64,000 nt of DNA, from the NCBI GenBank assembly GCA_036924085.1, contig JAVGWX010000025.1:30701921-30765920 (forward strand). The letters run 5' to 3'. A program made the translations under genes and the position numbers. The notes under the pieces were generated by a model that was not told where the DNA came from, did no database searches, and saw nothing but the letters and a program-made list of their open reading frames with translations. Shown here piece by piece: positions 60,466-64,000 of the stretch (the first letter of the stretch is position 1; each line of letters starts with the position of its first letter). The stretch comes from Ariolimax columbianus. Taxonomy: Eukaryota; Mollusca; Gastropoda; Stylommatophora; Arionidae.

Positions 60466-61960
60466 AAAGGGTTTGAAAGTAAATAATTTGGTCAAGATGG
60501 TATTCATCCAAAAAGATACATAACAGATACCGATATCACATGTTTGAAATTAGAGACCAACTAGCAGAACCATTGGCTATATTATGTTCTCAATCACTTA
60601 CAAAATGGGTCCACACTGAATGATAGAATGATAGGAGTACTAGATTGGAAAGATGCAGAGTCAATAATCAAAGAAAATATTGTAATGCATTTAGACAAAT
60701 TTAATCTAATTAGAAATAGTTAGCATGGGTTTACTAGAGGGAGATCATGCTTAACAAATCTATTAGAATTCATGGAGGAGGTTACTAAATTCATAGATAA
60801 AGGAGAGCCAGTGGACGTTATTTATCTAGACTTTGCCAAGGTCTTTGATAGAGTACCTCATCAAGGATTATTTCGAAAGTTAAAATCACATGGAATAGGT
60901 TTGGAAGTTGCCAAATGGATTGAAAATTGGTTAACGGGAAGAAGGCAGAGGGTGGACATAAATAAGGAGTACTCTGAGTGGTGTGAAGTGAAAAGTGGTG
61001 TGCCACAGGGCTCGGTTTTGGGACCAATTTTGTTCTTGATATATATAAATGATTTGGACATTGATATGGGATCCATGATTGCAAAATTTGCTGATGACAC
61101 AAAACTATGCAGTAGTGTCTCATCTAAAGCGAAAGTGGATATATTGAGGTCGGATTTAGATAAAATTCGAGAATGGTCTGTAAGCTGGCAAATGGAGTTT
61201 AATGTAGATAAATGTACAGTCATCCACATGGGTAGATCCAATATGGAACATAATTACAGAATGGGAGAAAACAATATTAGAAAAATAGGAAAGGGACCTA
61301 GAGGTCATAATAGATCATACAGGAAAGGTGAGTGAGCAGGTTAAGGTAGAGGTGAAAAAGGCAAATGCAATGTTAGGGATGATAAAAAGAAATATTAAAC
61401 ATAGGAGCAAGGAAGTGATCGTCAAACTGTATAAAGCTTTAGTTAGACCTAGATTGGAGTACTGTGTACAGGTGTGGAGTCCTTATCAGAGAGGGGACAT
61501 AAACATGCTGGAAAGAATACAAAAAAGAGCGACAAAGATGATAGTGGGATTCCAGAATTACAGTTATGAGGAACGACTCAGAAAAACCGGCCTACAGTGT
61601 CTCGAAGAGAGAAGAATTCGTGGTGACTTAATATAGGTTTATAAGATGATCAGAGGAATCGATAAATTAGACTATAACAAGTTTTTTAAAATACAGCTAC
61701 CTACAATAACACGAGGGCATAGCTACAAGCTGACTAAAGAGAGGTCCAGGTTAGATATTAGGAAATATATTTTTAGTCAGAGAGTGGTGTCTGCTTGGAA
61801 TGCATTGCCAAAGAAGGTAGTAGGGGCAGGGACAGTTAATGCATTTAAGAATAAACTGGATGCACATAGCTTTTAGAGCAAGGTGATGTAGATGTAACTG
61901 GTTGTATACAGACTCTGCAGGGTCTTCTAAACCGGTATAAAGACATTAAGTTAAGTTAAA
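60466..61960 (+). pseudogene. CR1-like LINE, 5'-truncated, copy B only
   Basis: It is inserted between CAAACTAA and the SINE start. Plus-strand order: NNLVKMVFIQK remnant of the GxDGIHPK motif, DWKDAES, SLTNLLEFMEEVTKFIDKGE, IYLDFAKVFDRVPHQGLF (60820-60873), KSGVPQGSVLGPILFLIYIN (60991-61050), KFADDTKLCSS (61084-61116), a frameshift near 61330, LYKALVRPRLEYCVQVWSPY, then a TAG at 61634 and the C-terminal RLDIRKYIFSQRVVSAWNAL to LDAHSF (61876). The tail is TTAAGTTAAGTTAA. Only one frameshift and one stop lie within the RT part, so it is younger than the duplication. Two short patches of local DNA interrupt its left end. Confidence 0.92.
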
Positions 61961-62268
61961 GACGGTTGGGCATAACGCCAACTACCCCGAACTGTAAGAA
62001 ATATAAGTTGCAAGTTTTTTTAATAGTTTTTTTTGTGTTCACCTTATTTCTCTATTCCTCAAGGTGATGTGCGTTGCACTGCAGTTTTTATTTAGCGCCT
62101 GTCGGCCCTGTGCACCCGACTTCAGCATACATTTTATGTAAGGGTCTGCTTTTTCCTGGATTTTCAAAGGGTTTGATTCCCCGGGGTAACAGCCGGTGCT
62201 GTGATGGGGATCGAACCCAGCACCTTTGGGTTGTGAGCCATGTCACTTAACCACTAGCCTACTAGTTG
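61957..62268 (-). repeat. tRNA-derived SINE
   Basis: On the minus strand an A-box-like TAGTGGTTAAGTGACATGG is followed about 35 bases later by a B box GGGTTCGATCCCC, the pol III promoter pair of tRNA-derived SINEs. A body of about 230 bp ends TTGGCGTTATGCCCAACCGT. The partly deleted counterpart in copy A is 19111-19312. Confidence 0.75.
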
Positions 62269-62687
62269 CAAGTAAATGTTTACAAGACCTTTGTATCCCA
62301 GGATAGAAGAGGAGTAACAAAGTAAGTAGATCATTATAATTTACAATCATTTCCACAACAAAGGTTGGCTTACATGTCAATGAAAGAGCTGATATGCTGG
62401 CTTCAAAACTACATATACAGTGGGCATTAGATACCGTTTACATCCATCTTATTCACCAACTTATGTTCCTGGGCATCATGGTGAAATGCAATTGTATATG
62501 GATAGAAAGGGCCATATATTTATATTCATGAATGAGCACCTGTTAGATGACACTGCAATACTAGACCCAGTAATCTAGTCTGTGGGAGTTTGGAATCAAA
62601 CTTAAGTCAAACAGGGAGGGGCTGTCTGCTGGGACAGATTAGAAGTGAGCACATCCAGAGATTGCGGACATTCATCAATCTTGTATT

Positions 62688-63011
62688 GTAATGGAATAGG
62701 ACCTCGGTTCTATTTTGTTGGTTTTCCGGAACTGGAGGTAATGATTAACAGGGACAAACAGGGGCATTTGTATTGCGGTGTTAGAGGTGAAATTGTTGGA
62801 TCGACGCAAGACGAGCTACTGCGAAAGCATTTGTCAAGAATGTTTTCATTAATCAAGAATAAAAGTTAGAGGCACGAAGACGATCAGATACCGTCGTAGT
62901 TCTGATCATAAACGATGCCGACTAGCGATCCGCAGGAGTTGCTTCGATGACTCTGCGGGCAGCTTCCGGGAAACCAAAGTGTTTGGGTTCCGGGGGAAGT
63001 ATGGTTGCAAA

Positions 63012-63060
<49 letters not shown>

Positions 63061-63122
63061 GTGGCTTAATTTGACTCAACACGCCAAAACTGTAAAGTGA
63101 CTGACAGACATTGAGCACTTTC
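62688..63122 (+). rRNA. 18S rRNA fragment, pseudogene
   Basis: It matches the central-3' part of metazoan 18S: TAATGGAATAGGACCTCGGT, GGTGAAATTGTTGGATCG (universal sequence has ATTCTTGGATC), CTGCGAAAGCATTTG, GAAACTTAAAGGAATTGACG and GGCTTAATTTGACTCAACACG. It then degrades (CCAAAACTGTAAAGTGACTGACAG) and stops at about 63122. It begins within the 18S at the exact edge of segmental duplication B. Changes at conserved positions and fusion to 28S show that it is not functional. Confidence 0.9.
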
Positions 63123-63595
63123 GTTGGGTCTAATAGGGAACGTGTGCTGGAATTAGACCAACGGAAGACAGGTCAGTTTTACCCTACTAATGACAGGGCG
63201 TTGCTATGGTAATCCTGCTCAATTCGAGAGGAATCGCTAGTCGCAGAGATTTGGTCCACGTGCTAGGCTGATAAGCCAATGGCGCGAGGCTACCGTGTGA
63301 GGGATTACGGCCGAACGCCTCTAAACCGGAAGCCGGCCCTAAATCTCAGCACCACTGCGAGGGGAGGCTACGATATGGTTGGGACCTAGGGCTCGCACCT
63401 CAGCCTGACCCGGTCAAGCTGCAGAAAGAGGTCTCTGCTGTCCGCCGATCAAAGCGGGCGGGAAGCTGCTCGATATTCACCCCATACGGCGATGAGGTGT
63501 GAAGCCACCAGTAGAAGACTTAGTTCTCGGTCGGGGTGTCGTAAACAGTAGAGCAGCCACCTCACTGCGAACTGTTGAGACACAACCCTTGATCA
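63123..63595 (+). rRNA. 28S rRNA 3' fragment fused to 18S, pseudogene
   Basis: It starts within the 28S domain VI region: CTAATAGGGAACGTGTGCTG, AGTTTTACCCTACTAATGAC, GTTGCTATGGTAATCCTGCT, the sarcin-ricin loop region at 63220-63233, AGCCAATGGCGCGAGGCTAC and CCGAACGCCTCTAAACC. After 63310 the match is to the variable 3' end, with GTAGAGCAGCCACCTCACTG and GTTGAGACACAACCCTTGAT near 63545-63594 as the last recognisable part. 5.8S, both ITS and most of the 28S are absent. Confidence 0.82.
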
Positions 63596-64000
63596 TGAGA
63601 TATATCTGCACACCATCTCCGTGCCATGACCAGGCTTGTCCCCTGGTTAAAGGCACTCCTGCCTCGCTCTTTACATCTGTCTGCTATCAGTCATCCCAAT
63701 GGACGCAGAAGAGATGCAGTCCAGCGAACATTGCACCTCTGCCCTATTGTGATCCCTCCCAGGTGGTGGGGAATGCTAGGCGTGTCATCACTGCAGATGA
63801 GCCGAGAAAATAAAGGGAGCAAAGAGATACCTCACTCACATGCATATGCTACGTTTCTGGCAGGACGTGTCGATCCTGGGATACAGATACACTGGACTGC
63901 CTCTCTTCCGGGATAGTACAAACCAGTACATAGTCCATATCATATCTCATATATCATCACCACACCCTTTAGACACGAGTGGTGAAGACTCGATAGTCCT
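63596..64000 (+). other. Sequence after the rRNA fragment, possibly rDNA spacer
   Basis: No gene recognised. It follows the 28S 3' end directly and could be external spacer carried with it. Open frames here are short and unlike known proteins. Confidence 0.35.

Larger units (their letters stand above)
50671..62687 (+). repeat. Segmental duplication, copy B
   Basis: Partner of 11457-19731. It is longer because it keeps the LINE endonuclease region (51801-52600), has 36 instead of 25 fingers, 12 instead of 5 units of the 55-bp array, an intact SINE and a CR1-like LINE insertion at 60466. The right edge at 62687 passes directly into 18S rRNA sequence. Confidence 0.93.

Noticed and set aside
63499..63916. 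Plus-strand frames of about 100 codons at the right end
   Set aside because: The first overlaps 28S rRNA sequence; neither resembles a protein.

Overview
The window is metazoan nuclear DNA, most likely from an invertebrate and possibly a lophotrochozoan. This rests on long intronless C2H2 zinc-finger exons with TGEKPYKC linkers, many decayed APE-type LINEs, a piggyBac element, tRNA-derived SINEs, AT-rich spacers and an 18S/28S rRNA fragment of metazoan type. I could not fix the species. There is no bacterial-style gene organisation.

The main host content is a C2H2 zinc-finger gene on the minus strand, present twice. Copy A can be assembled as a spliced gene over about 24 kb: a probable 5' UTR exon in a GC/CpG-rich segment (from 37887 upward), an ATG exon (36938-36986), a 109-nt exon (34899-35007), a 124-nt exon (18642-18765) and a terminal exon with 25 finger units (14060-16632). 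All splice phases agree. The 16-kb intron between the 109-nt and 124-nt exons holds a piggyBac element, a nearly full LINE, a duplicated 1.1-kb block and two large minisatellites. Copy B (53987-57594 plus exon 59999-60122) has 36 finger units. It lies in a direct segmental duplication (A 11457-19731, B 50671-62687). Copy B lost the first coding exons, because its duplication ends against a chimeric 18S-28S rRNA pseudogene at 62688. Copy A kept the 5' exons but has a premature stop and degenerate fingers.

Layout: 1-9.1 kb, LINE debris with a nested LINE (13-bp target duplication) and five short tandem arrays or duplications; 9.5-12.4 kb, 31-bp array and an RNase H-bearing LINE; 12.4-19.7 kb, ZNF copy A; 20.0-23.8 kb, dispersed repeat, LINE remnant and piggyBac; 24.2-30.3 kb, two direct blocks flanking a LINE and a 31-bp array; 31-34.4 kb, LINE remnants and a 1.25-kb array of 40-bp units; 34.6-38 kb, 5' exons of ZNF copy A; 39.6-50.7 kb, LINE/RTE fragments; 50.7-62.7 kb, duplication copy B; 62.7-63.6 kb, rRNA chimera; then an unassigned end.

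The most unusual theme is that most minisatellites here are amplified from short stretches of dead LINE sequence (endonuclease, reverse transcriptase YADD region, RNase H, C-terminal tail, 3' end). Several parent stretches are still present unamplified elsewhere in the window. All LINE copies are broken by stops and frameshifts. The piggyBac transposase is the least damaged mobile gene, with one frameshift and one stop. Family names for LINEs are assigned from recognisable motifs only and were not checked by search.
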